Program-made: the position numbers and the translations under genes | NCBI GenBank assembly: GCA_003248395.1 | Contig: QFNA01000015.1 | Span: forward strand, 1-23,202 | Origin: Citromicrobium sp. | Lineage (GTDB): Bacteria > Pseudomonadota > Alphaproteobacteria > Sphingomonadales > Sphingomonadaceae | Direction of reading: 5' to 3' | Length of the DNA: 23,202 nt | Notes under the pieces: model-generated | The model's database searches: none | Told to the model about the DNA's origin: nothing | Seen by the model: only the letters and a program-made list of their open reading frames with translations | Shown: piece by piece, positions 1-6,340 of the stretch | How positions within the stretch are numbered: position 1 is the first letter of the stretch | Layout of the letters: each line of letters opens with the position of its first letter

Positions 1-48
1 GGTAACTATGTTGTCGGTGCCTAGGCCCGATTGGTTAACATCACGTAT

Positions 49-762
49 TCAACTGGTGGTCATGCCAGTCAGGACCGGCCAGAACATGCCCGACAGGACC
101 CACAAGCCGGCCGCTGAAATGGCGAGGCCGTAGGGCACGCGAGTCTGCTTCTCGTGCCTGCGAATGATGCGTACGGATGCGAGAGTGACGATCGCGAGAA
201 TTGCGACCGGCAGCATCGCAACCGCAACGACCGCGATGGTGTTATCGGTCGACCCCGTCGGAAGAAGATTGGTCAGCGCCACTTTGGGACCACCCAGAAG
301 AGCGCTGGCGAAGTTGACGGCTATAAGGGTGAAAGCAACGAGGAGGATGGAGTCCCGTAACGGCTTCGCGCCGACCACCTTGGAATGTGCCACGCCCCAG
401 ATGCCCATGACGAGGGTGATCAGCCATCCAAGCAGCGCCATGAGAACGACGAGAACGAGAAAGTCGGCAGGAGGAAACCACAAGGCCAATGCGCTCAGCA
501 ATTTGACATCGCCACCGCCCATCTGGCGGAGCGCGAAGAAGAGACAACAGATGGCGAAAGTGAGTGCGGCAAGTCCGATCTGGATCGCAACATCGGGCCA
601 TACCGAAAGGCCGCTGGCCCACCAGAAAATCGGTGCCGCAACCGTAATCGCGATATTCAGACGGTTGGTGATGATCCGGCTTTTCAGATCGGTAATCGCA
701 GCCCAGAGCAGGGCGATTGCCAATCCGCCGAGCAGCACGTAGGTGAGTGTCTGGTCGTGCAT
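49..762 (-). CDS. cpaA: Prepilin peptidase, CpaA/TadV type (A24 family)
   Basis: Inner-membrane aspartic protease that would trim the leader of Flp-type prepilins for a Tad pilus. The protein is 237 aa from the ATG at 762. It is strongly hydrophobic, with about six membrane segments. The two A24 catalytic aspartates are visible: Asp25 in the ITDLKSR segment and Asp85 in the GGGDVK motif. A hydrophilic stretch (RRHEKQTRVPYG) precedes a last hydrophobic segment, as in alphaproteobacterial CpaA proteins. I prefer the ATG at 762 over the one at 783 because a G-rich run (GGGGGG) sits four bases upstream of it and nothing comparable precedes 783. No other Tad genes are in view; any partners would lie to the left, beyond position 1. 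The family call is firm. The pilus role is inferred from the family. Confidence 0.85.
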   Translation of the reverse strand: MHDQTLTYVLLGGLAIALLWAAITDLKSRIITNRLNIAITVAAPIFWWASGLSVWPDVAIQIGLAALTFAICCLFFALRQMGGGDVKLLSALALWFPPADFLVLVVLMALLGWLITLVMGIWGVAHSKVVGAKPLRDSILLVAFTLIAVNFASALLGGPKVALTNLLPTGSTDNTIAVVAVAMLPVAILAIVTLASVRIIRRHEKQTRVPYGLAISAAGLWVLSGMFWPVLTGMTTS

Positions 763-781
763 CACGCCCCCCAAATGAAAC

Positions 782-1828
782 ATGGAGAGTTTGGTAGCGA
801 AACAGGCTTACCAAAAAGTAACCATCCTGAATGACAAGGCAGTCAGAGCCATCTCCACTCCAACAACTGATGAGCACGCAGACCCTATCGACCGACGTTC
901 AATTCCTGCGTTGGCGCAAGAAAGCTTATGGCAAACCCCAGACGGCACTGATGTTCGCCGGATAGACTGGCCGGGATGTGGGGACGAGCGGCGCGGTTCG
1001 ATATTGTTCTTGCCCGGGCGGGGCGATTTCTACGAGAAATATCTGGAAACGCTCGAAGAATGGCATCGCAAAGGGTGGCGCGTTACGGCGTGCGATTGGC
1101 GCGGGCAGGCGGGTTCGGGTCGATTAGGCAACGACGCGACGACCGGTCACATTGACGATTTCGACATCTGGATTTCAGACTTGGCCAATTTCTGGAGCGA
1201 TTGGGTGAAGACCGCGCCAGCTCCTCATGTTTTGGTCAGCCATTCGATGGGCGGACAAATCGTGATGCGGGCTTTGATTGAGAGAAAGCTATTGCCCGAT
1301 GCGGTGATCTTTTCTGCTCCCATGCTTGGCATCAATGGTCCGCCACTCCCGATGGCCGCACTCCACGCAGCGGCACGCGCTATGACGATCATTGGCGACG
1401 CGCGGCGGCCGGCTTGGAAGTGGAGCGAGAAGCCGGGTGAGATGCCGGCCGATCGCCGTAACCTTCTGACCCACGATGCCGAACGCTACGCCGATGAATT
1501 GTGGTGGCGCGAGCATCGTCCGGAATTGGTCATGGGGCCGGGAAGTTGGGGCTGGGTCGAGCGCGCATATGCTTCAGTGCGTGCAATTGAAGCGAAAGGC
1601 GCGATGGAGTCGGTTGAAACGCCCATCCTCATACTATCAACACGGACCGACGAACTCATTTCACACGCTGCAGTATTGCGGGCCGCAGACCGTCTTCCGA
1701 ACGCCGAGCTTCTGGCGTTCGGCAAGGAGGCACACCACGAAATCCTGCGCGAGACTCCGCCTGTGCGGAGCAAGGCGATGTCCGCCATCGATGATTTTCT
1801 CGACAGGGTCGCGCCTGCATTACGATGA
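782..1828 (+). CDS. Alpha/beta hydrolase, lysophospholipase (PldB-like) family; start uncertain
   Basis: Serine hydrolase of the alpha/beta fold, probably cytoplasmic and acting on a lysophospholipid or monoacylglycerol-type ester. Numbered from the ATG at 782, the nucleophile elbow is SHSMGG with Ser155. Candidate acid and base are Asp290 (STRTDEL) and His318 or His319 (EAHHEI). An early LPGRGDFYEKY segment resembles the oxyanion region of PldB-like enzymes. The start is doubtful. The ATG at 782 has no ribosome-binding site and lies within the cpaA start region, and family-like sequence seems to begin only near residue 38 (DRRSIPAL). The other in-frame candidates are TTG at 791 and TTG at 911. 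An ATG at 870 is one frame off. The last four bases overlap the next gene (ATGA), so the two are probably translated together. Confidence 0.8.
   Translation: MESLVAKQAYQKVTILNDKAVRAISTPTTDEHADPIDRRSIPALAQESLWQTPDGTDVRRIDWPGCGDERRGSILFLPGRGDFYEKYLETLEEWHRKGWRVTACDWRGQAGSGRLGNDATTGHIDDFDIWISDLANFWSDWVKTAPAPHVLVSHSMGGQIVMRALIERKLLPDAVIFSAPMLGINGPPLPMAALHAAARAMTIIGDARRPAWKWSEKPGEMPADRRNLLTHDAERYADELWWREHRPELVMGPGSWGWVERAYASVRAIEAKGAMESVETPILILSTRTDELISHAAVLRAADRLPNAELLAFGKEAHHEILRETPPVRSKAMSAIDDFLDRVAPALR
790..815. repeat. Inverted repeat in the cpaA/hydrolase divergent region
   Basis: TTTGGTA (790-796) is matched by TACCAAA (809-815), a perfect 7-base arm pair. The pairing continues inward by two base pairs (GC 797-798 with GC 806-807) if T808 is bulged, leaving a 7-base loop. 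It lies 28 bases upstream of the cpaA start, between two divergent genes. There is no T-run on either side, so it does not look like a terminator. An operator is possible, but the regulator is unknown. Confidence 0.4.
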
Positions 1829-2922
1829 AATCCTACGATTTTGCGATTGTCGGGGCCGGGATCGCCGGTGCGAGCCTGGCCGCCGAACTGGCGAAGTCCG
1901 GTGCGGACGTATTGCTGCTCGAGGCGGAAGACGCGCCCGGCTACCACGCAACGGGTCGTTCTGCCGCCTTTTGGGAAGAATGCTACGGTGGCCGTGGCAT
2001 TGTTCCACTGACGCGCGCATCGGGGCCGTGGCTGCGGAGCAACGGTTTTCTGAGCCAACGCGGAGCGCTGTACATCGGACGCCAGCGGGACCTTCCGGCC
2101 CTCGAGAATTTTTATGCTGAATTTGCCAGTACTGGTGTTGCCTTGACCCGTTTGAACCGGGAAGAATTGGCCGGATTGGTTCCGGGAATCCTGCCCGAAT
2201 GGGTTGGTGCGATTTGGGAACCGGGGTGCGCAGACATTGATGTCGCAGCGCTGCACGCGGCGTTTCTGGGCCAGGCAAAGACCTGCGGTACAAGGCTCGA
2301 ATGTCGGGCGCGCGTTGTGCAAGCGGTCAACGCCGAAAACGGATGGAGTTTGACAGTCGAGAGCGGTGCCGAGTTCCGGTGCAGGGTTCTGGTAAATGCG
2401 GCCGGTGCTTGGGCCGATGAAATTGCCCGATTGGCAGGCGCTCGACCGATAGGCATATCGCCCTTGCAGCGCACGGTTTTGCAACTGCGGACCAATCCCG
2501 CTCCTCGATCGAAATTGCCCCTGGTGCTCGATATCGGTGGCCAGTTTTACTTCAAGCCGGAGTCGGGCCGCTTATGGCTAAGTCCTCACGATGAGGAGCC
2601 TAGCGCGCCGACAGATTCTGCGCCTGAAGAACTCGCGGTCGCGATCGCGATCGAGCGTTTGCAATCGGTTGTCGATTGGCAGGTTGCGGCGGTCGAGAAA
2701 AAATGGGCGGGCCTGCGCTCCTTCGCTCCCGATCGCCGACCGGTCTATGGCTACGATCCGGTGAGGGAAAACTTTGCATGGTTCGCGGGACAGGGCGGTT
2801 TCGGAATTCAGACTTCGCCAGCAGCGGCGCGTCTGGGTGCGCAAATCCTGCTTGACCTGCCGCGCGACGCCATGACTGCGGGGCTCAGCGCCGCGGATTA
2901 TAGTCCCGCACGCTTTTTGTAG
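1825..2922 (+). CDS. FAD-dependent oxidoreductase, D-amino-acid oxidase (DAO) family
   Basis: A 365-aa flavoprotein. The N-terminal Rossmann motif is clear: a beta strand (YDFAIV), GAGIAG at residues 10-15, and an acidic residue ending the second strand (Glu33 in LLEAE) for the ADP ribose. HATGRSAAFW at 41-50 and the C-terminal GQGGFGIQTSP segment are typical of the DAO/glycine-oxidase superfamily, which oxidises amines or amino and hydroxy acids. The substrate cannot be read from the sequence. The start codon overlaps the stop of the upstream hydrolase by four bases (ATGA), which suggests coupled translation and a shared operon. No signal peptide is visible, so it is probably cytoplasmic. 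The enzyme class is firm; any specific name (glycine oxidase, D-amino-acid dehydrogenase) would be a guess. Confidence 0.88.
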   Translation: MKSYDFAIVGAGIAGASLAAELAKSGADVLLLEAEDAPGYHATGRSAAFWEECYGGRGIVPLTRASGPWLRSNGFLSQRGALYIGRQRDLPALENFYAEFASTGVALTRLNREELAGLVPGILPEWVGAIWEPGCADIDVAALHAAFLGQAKTCGTRLECRARVVQAVNAENGWSLTVESGAEFRCRVLVNAAGAWADEIARLAGARPIGISPLQRTVLQLRTNPAPRSKLPLVLDIGGQFYFKPESGRLWLSPHDEEPSAPTDSAPEELAVAIAIERLQSVVDWQVAAVEKKWAGLRSFAPDRRPVYGYDPVRENFAWFAGQGGFGIQTSPAAARLGAQILLDLPRDAMTAGLSAADYSPARFL

Positions 2923-2970
2923 CCAAGCCATCGTCCTTTGTTAGGATGGACCATGAGGTCGCGTTTCAAA

Positions 2971-2976
2971 GGGAGG
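2971..2976 (+). promoter_or_regulatory. Shine-Dalgarno that fixes the yegP-like start
   Basis: GGGAGG lies nine bases upstream of the ATG at 2986. This supports that start over the in-frame TTG at 2938 and ATG at 2953. Confidence 0.7.
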
Positions 2977-2985
2977 ACACCGCCG

Positions 2986-3162
2986 ATGGCGCATCACTTC
3001 AAGATAAAGAAGAACAAGGCCGGGGAGTTTGTGGCATATTTCATGTACAACTCGGAGGCCATCTTCTGGACCGAGGGATACAGTTCAAAAGCGAGCGCGA
3101 AGAACGCGATCGAGTCGATCAAGAAAAACGGACCAACTGCGGATACGGTCGACGAATCCTAA
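2986..3162 (+). CDS. YegP-like small protein (DUF1508/UPF0339)
   Basis: A 58-aa protein with a single DUF1508-type repeat. The pattern HFKIKKNKAGEFVAYFMYN, then EAIFWTEGYSSKASAKNAIESIKKNG, follows the family's 'phe-x-uncharged-x-x-G-x-x-x-F-x-L/Y ... SEGY-S-x-K-x-x-A-x-x-G-I-x-S-I-K-x-N' layout. Enterobacterial YegP carries two such repeats; this one has one, which is common in alphaproteobacteria. The molecular function is not established. The start at 2986 is supported by a strong GGGAGG site. The gene is convergent with rnhA, and the two stop codons overlap by four bases (3159-3162). Confidence 0.82.
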   Translation: MAHHFKIKKNKAGEFVAYFMYNSEAIFWTEGYSSKASAKNAIESIKKNGPTADTVDES

Positions 3163-3617
3163 ATCCGGGCAGGAATATCGCCAGCGGCGATGCTTTCTGC
3201 CGCGTCGCTGGCGAGCCTGTCGACACGTTCGTTTTCGGGATGGCCAGAATGGCCCTTCACCCAATGCCACTCTATTTGATGCTTCGCGCAAACGTCGATC
3301 AGCTCATGCCACAGCTCGGCGTTTCTCACGGGTTTCTTGCTGGCATTCAACCAGCCACGTTTCTTCCAGCCGTGCACCCACTTCGTGATGCCTTCGATCA
3401 AATATTTGCTGTCGGTGAAAAGATCGACATGACAGGGCTCTATCAGGGCGGACAGGCCGCGGATCGCGGCAGTCATCTCCATCCGGTTATTGGTCGTATC
3501 GGCTTCGCCGCCGGATATTTCCTTTTCGTGCGGACCCATCCGCAGCAGGACGCCCCACCCGCCAGGACCGGGGTTTCCCTTGCAGGCGCCATCGGTAAAA
3601 AGTTCGACCCGTTTCAT
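3159..3617 (-). CDS. rnhA: Ribonuclease HI
   Basis: Cleaves the RNA strand of RNA-DNA hybrids, removing Okazaki primers and R-loops. It is 152 aa from the ATG at 3617, the usual length of bacterial RNase HI. The catalytic carboxylates are all present: Asp9 (LFTDGACKGNPGPGGWG), Glu47 (NNRMEMTA), Asp69 (FTDSKY) and Asp133 (NERVDRLAS). The catalytic-loop histidine His123 (KGHSGH) is also present. The basic protrusion (KWVHGWKKRGW) used for hybrid binding is there. An upstream in-frame ATG at 3761 would add 48 residues lying inside the end of thrB, so I reject it. It is the last gene of the ispH-thrB-rnhA run, 28 bases after the thrB stop. Confidence 0.96.
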   Translation of the reverse strand: MKRVELFTDGACKGNPGPGGWGVLLRMGPHEKEISGGEADTTNNRMEMTAAIRGLSALIEPCHVDLFTDSKYLIEGITKWVHGWKKRGWLNASKKPVRNAELWHELIDVCAKHQIEWHWVKGHSGHPENERVDRLASDAAESIAAGDIPARI

Positions 3618-3645
3618 CGGACGGCGCTGTAGCGTGCGTGGGACG

Positions 3646-4559
3646 TCACGCAAATGCCCCGTCACCTGAATTGAGGTAGAACTCCCACCGCCGAGCAAAT
3701 TCCATCGGATCCTTGCGTTCGACATGTGCCTCGTTTTTGGCTTCCAGCCAGTCCTCAGCACGGGTCGCGACGAATCTCAGGCAAGCGCCTTGGGCAAGAA
3801 CAGGCAAAGCGGACCGTTCCTTATCTTCCAGCGGACGTATCGATTCATACCCTGAGATCAGGGCAGAACCTAGCTCGCTCCTGTAGGATGCGCCGGATTT
3901 ATCGAAACACCAGGCTGCGTGTGTGACAGCAAGATCATACGCCATCATGTCCTCGGCTGCGAAATAGAAGTCGATAATTCCCGAAACGGAAGATCGGTCG
4001 GCCAATGCCACACCAACTGCCTGCCGAGTTGGAGGAATTGCGGGAGGTCTTCGTCGATTTCCGCGATGCGCTTGGCCCCGCAGCTTTCAAGGATCGCAAG
4101 CGCATGCTCCGGCGTAAGGTCGTTCGGTCGACATTGATCGAATGATTGCCCGGCGAGATGTATTTCTGCCAGCGCCCGGCCAACTGCATATGCCTGCTGG
4201 GGCGTAGGCGACGTCGGAGAGACGCCCGGAAGAAACTCGATCAGCGCCAATGCCTTGCCGTCCAACTGACGCCAGGCTTTTCCAGCGTTGTCGTGGATTG
4301 TGGCCGGGACTGCACAACCAAGCTCTGCGAGGTGATCCAGTAAACCCAGGAAGAACGGCAAATCATCAATTTCGATGCGGCGCTCGTACATCGTCAGGAT
4401 GAAGCGACCGCCGTTTCCGTCGCGCCCAGAGGTTTCGATCAGCCAGTTGCTGTTAGATACGCCTTCGGCAATTCCTTTTGCGGAGATGAGTTCGCCGACG
4501 CCATAGTTTTGCAGAAGCGTGGCAAGTTCTTCGGCGCCGAGATGGGTGTAAACGGCCAA
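3646..4559 (-). pseudogene. thrB: Homoserine kinase (ThrB, APH-fold type), disrupted by deletion and frameshift
   Basis: Would phosphorylate homoserine in threonine synthesis. The N-terminal part (ATG at 4559, MAVYTHLGAEEL, then KGIAEGVSNSNWL, ALIEFLPGVSP) reads in one frame through WPTDLP at residues 186-191. The rest (VSGIIDFYFA, AYDLAVTHAAWCF, then the C-terminal helices to 3646) continues in another frame. The switch falls at 3987/3988. Between WPTDLP and VSGIIDFYF, intact family members carry roughly 18-20 residues that include the catalytic loop HADxFxDNV. Here those residues are absent in every frame. The sum of both parts (about 304 aa) is short of the usual ~320 by that amount. Both flanks are otherwise well preserved, which points to a recent event or an assembly error. 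It starts nine bases after ispH ends. Confidence 0.85.
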
Positions 4560-4568
4560 CTTCCCAAC

Positions 4569-5546
4569 CTAGTCGGTCAGTTGGCGCGGCAGCTTGAATA
4601 TCATGTTCTCTTCGGCAGTAATTGCGGTGCGCTCTTCGACGTCGCGCCATTCCGCGAGTCTGTCTACCACTTCCCGGACCAGCTTCTCCGGTGCGGAGGC
4701 TCCCGCTGTCAAGCCAAGCGTCCCGACACCGTTCAGCCATTCAGGACGGATATCGTCGGCGCGCTGGATCAGTTTCGCCTCGATCCCGAGCCTTTGCGAA
4801 ACCTCGACAAGCCTTACCGAGTTGGACGAGTTCGGCGCACCAATCACGAGCACGAGGTCGCAGGATGGCGCGACCTGCTTCACCGCGGCCTGACGGTTAC
4901 TCGTGGCATAACAAATGTCTTCCGCCTTTGGCGCGACGATACCCGGATATCGTTCGACCAATGCCTCGATTACCTGTTTGGTGTCGTCGACCGAAAGCGT
5001 TGTCTGGCTAAGATAAGAAAGATCGTCGTCGGTGCTGAACGGCAACCGGGCGACGTCTTCCACTGTCTCCACGAGGGTAATCCGCCCTTCCGGAACCTGC
5101 CCCATCGTTCCGATCACTTCCGGATGGCCGGCATGGCCAATGAAAATGATATGCTGGCCCTTCTCGATCTGCCTTTCCGCCTGCCGATGGACCTTGCTGA
5201 CGAGCGGGCAGGTCGCGTCGACATAGAGCAGCTTGCGGCGGTTTGCTTCGGCGGGAACGGATTTCGGAACGCCATGGGCTGAAAAGACTACGGGGGCGTC
5301 GTCCGGAACTTCGTCGAGTTCCTCCACAAAAATCGCGCCCTTGGCCCTCAGGCTGTCGACGACGTATTTGTTGTGCACGATTTCATGGCGGACGTAGACC
5401 GGCGCACCGTATTTTTCGATGGCCTTCTCGACGATCTCGATCGCACGATCCACACCAGCGCAGAAACCGCGGGGAGCCGCGATCAGCAAAAGCAACGGCA
5501 GGCGAGGGGCGCTGGAGTGCGCGGTCGACTGAAAGGGGGCGTTCAT
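4569..5546 (-). CDS. ispH: 4-hydroxy-3-methylbut-2-enyl diphosphate reductase (LytB/IspH)
   Basis: Last enzyme of the non-mevalonate (MEP) isoprenoid pathway. It reduces HMBPP to IPP and DMAPP with an iron-sulfur cluster. The 325-aa length is typical. The three cluster cysteines are Cys29 (PRGFCAGVDRAI), Cys113 (VDATCPLV) and Cys212 (EDICYATSNRQ). The substrate-binding HEIVHN (His54, His58), SAHGV (His91) and GHAGHPEV (Glu143) motifs and the C-terminal GAPNSSNS and TAGASAPE motifs are all intact. It heads a minus-strand run with thrB and rnhA, an order common in alphaproteobacteria. The start at 5546 is supported by an AGAGGGG ribosome site, most of which can be folded into a leader hairpin (5547-5590). 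Confidence 0.97.
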   Translation of the reverse strand: MNAPFQSTAHSSAPRLPLLLLIAAPRGFCAGVDRAIEIVEKAIEKYGAPVYVRHEIVHNKYVVDSLRAKGAIFVEELDEVPDDAPVVFSAHGVPKSVPAEANRRKLLYVDATCPLVSKVHRQAERQIEKGQHIIFIGHAGHPEVIGTMGQVPEGRITLVETVEDVARLPFSTDDDLSYLSQTTLSVDDTKQVIEALVERYPGIVAPKAEDICYATSNRQAAVKQVAPSCDLVLVIGAPNSSNSVRLVEVSQRLGIEAKLIQRADDIRPEWLNGVGTLGLTAGASAPEKLVREVVDRLAEWRDVEERTAITAEENMIFKLPRQLTD

Positions 5547-5590
5547 GCGTGCCCCTCTAGCGCTTTGCCACGCGCCAAGCTAGGGCACGC
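5547..5590 (-). promoter_or_regulatory. Leader hairpin overlapping the ispH Shine-Dalgarno
   Basis: Read on the minus strand, the 12-base segment GCGTGCCCTAGC (5590-5579) can pair with GCTAG (5561-5557) and then GGCACGC (5553-5547). This gives 5 plus 7 base pairs with a three-base bulge (AGG) on the 3' side and a 17-base loop. The ispH ribosome site (AGAGGGG) lies in the bulge and the closing stem, and the ATG follows the stem directly. This geometry would hinder translation when folded. Whether it is used is inference; it could equally be a DNA-level operator. Confidence 0.5.
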
Positions 5591-5639
5591 TCGCCCATCG
5601 CCTGGGCTTGCATACGAACACTTGAGGATTGCCGCCGAC

Positions 5640-6293
5640 ATGACCATCCGCTTTCGTCTCCTTACAGCTCTTGGAATGGGGCTCGCGCTGGCAGCGTGCA
5701 AGTCCGATGGTGATTTGGTCGTCGAGGGGAACGCAGTCGGCATCACGGCCGTGCGCACCGCCTGCCCGGCGGTCGGTATCCCCGACTATACGGGTGATAT
5801 CACGGTTTTTCGCACTCCGGGATCGACCACTCTTGCAGATCTCGATGTCACTGCAGCGATGACCAATCTGCGCAGCAGTTGCAACGAGCAAGGCGAGCGA
5901 GTTTATGCCGAAGCGACCTTCGACGTCGTTGGCAGACGTACGAACGTACAAGGCGCACGCAGCGTCCAGTTACCCTATTATTCGACCGTTCTGCGCGGAG
6001 GTAGCGCAGTGGTGACGAAACGCGTGGGCACGGTGACGCTGAATTTTGCCGATGGACAGGAGCGTGCGACGGCAAGTGGGCGGGCAGGTGCGTACGTCAA
6101 CCGGTCCGAGGCGACCCTTCCTGCCGAGATCAGGGAAAGAATAACGCGCGAGCGCGAGCCAGGCGATCCCGATGCGGCGATCGACCCGCTGGCCAGCCCC
6201 GAAGTCCGTGCGGCGGTCCAGCGCGCCACGTTCGAGCTGCTGGTCGGCTTCCAGCTGACCGAAGACCAGCTGCGCTACAACGCCACCCGGTAG
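5640..6293 (+). CDS. Putative outer-membrane lipoprotein of unknown function
   Basis: A 217-aa protein I cannot assign to a characterised family. A basic start (MTIRFR) and a hydrophobic stretch end in the lipobox LAAC (residues 17-20), so Cys20 should be lipidated after signal peptidase II cleavage. Lys21 at the +2 position predicts Lol transport to the outer membrane. The mature part is rich in alternating beta-strand-like segments (DITVFRTPG, AEATFDVVGRR, GTVTLNFADGQ). Only two further cysteines are present (Cys42, Cys81), possibly a disulfide. A short helical C-terminus (SPEVRAAVQRATFELLVGFQLTEDQLRYN) follows. The ATG at 5640 is chosen because it gives the proper signal sequence and has GAGGAT ten bases upstream. 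It is divergent from ispH and 47 bases before argS. Confidence 0.75.
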   Translation: MTIRFRLLTALGMGLALAACKSDGDLVVEGNAVGITAVRTACPAVGIPDYTGDITVFRTPGSTTLADLDVTAAMTNLRSSCNEQGERVYAEATFDVVGRRTNVQGARSVQLPYYSTVLRGGSAVVTKRVGTVTLNFADGQERATASGRAGAYVNRSEATLPAEIRERITREREPGDPDAAIDPLASPEVRAAVQRATFELLVGFQLTEDQLRYNATR

Positions 6294-6340
6294 CGGCACC
6301 CGCATCTTGCCATTTTGCGCCATTCGTATAGGCGCGCCTG

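Noticed and set aside
1..48. Possible start of a further Tad pilus gene left of cpaA
   Set aside because: The 48 bases contain only a TTAACC-type half-site on the minus strand and no usable open frame; too little sequence to call.
242..877. Long open frame of 211 codons on the minus strand overlapping cpaA
   Set aside because: It is a shadow of cpaA: arginine-rich and low in membrane character, while cpaA in the other frame shows the A24 catalytic motifs.
1486..2484. 332-codon minus-strand open frame under the hydrolase and FAD oxidoreductase
   Set aside because: Antisense shadow with biased composition and no domain motif; both plus-strand genes have clear active-site motifs.
2928..2949. 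Imperfect hairpin (CCATC..CCT with AGGATGG) after the FAD oxidoreductase gene
   Set aside because: The stem needs a two-base bulge and there is no T-run, so I do not call it a terminator.
3945..4559. Treating the N-terminal ThrB frame (204 codons) as an intact short kinase gene
   Set aside because: It ends in residues unrelated to the family, lacks the catalytic loop, and the rest of the family sequence continues immediately in another frame.
6317..6335. GCGCC/GGCGC short hairpin just before argS
   Set aside because: Only five base pairs with a nine-base loop; common by chance in GC-rich DNA.
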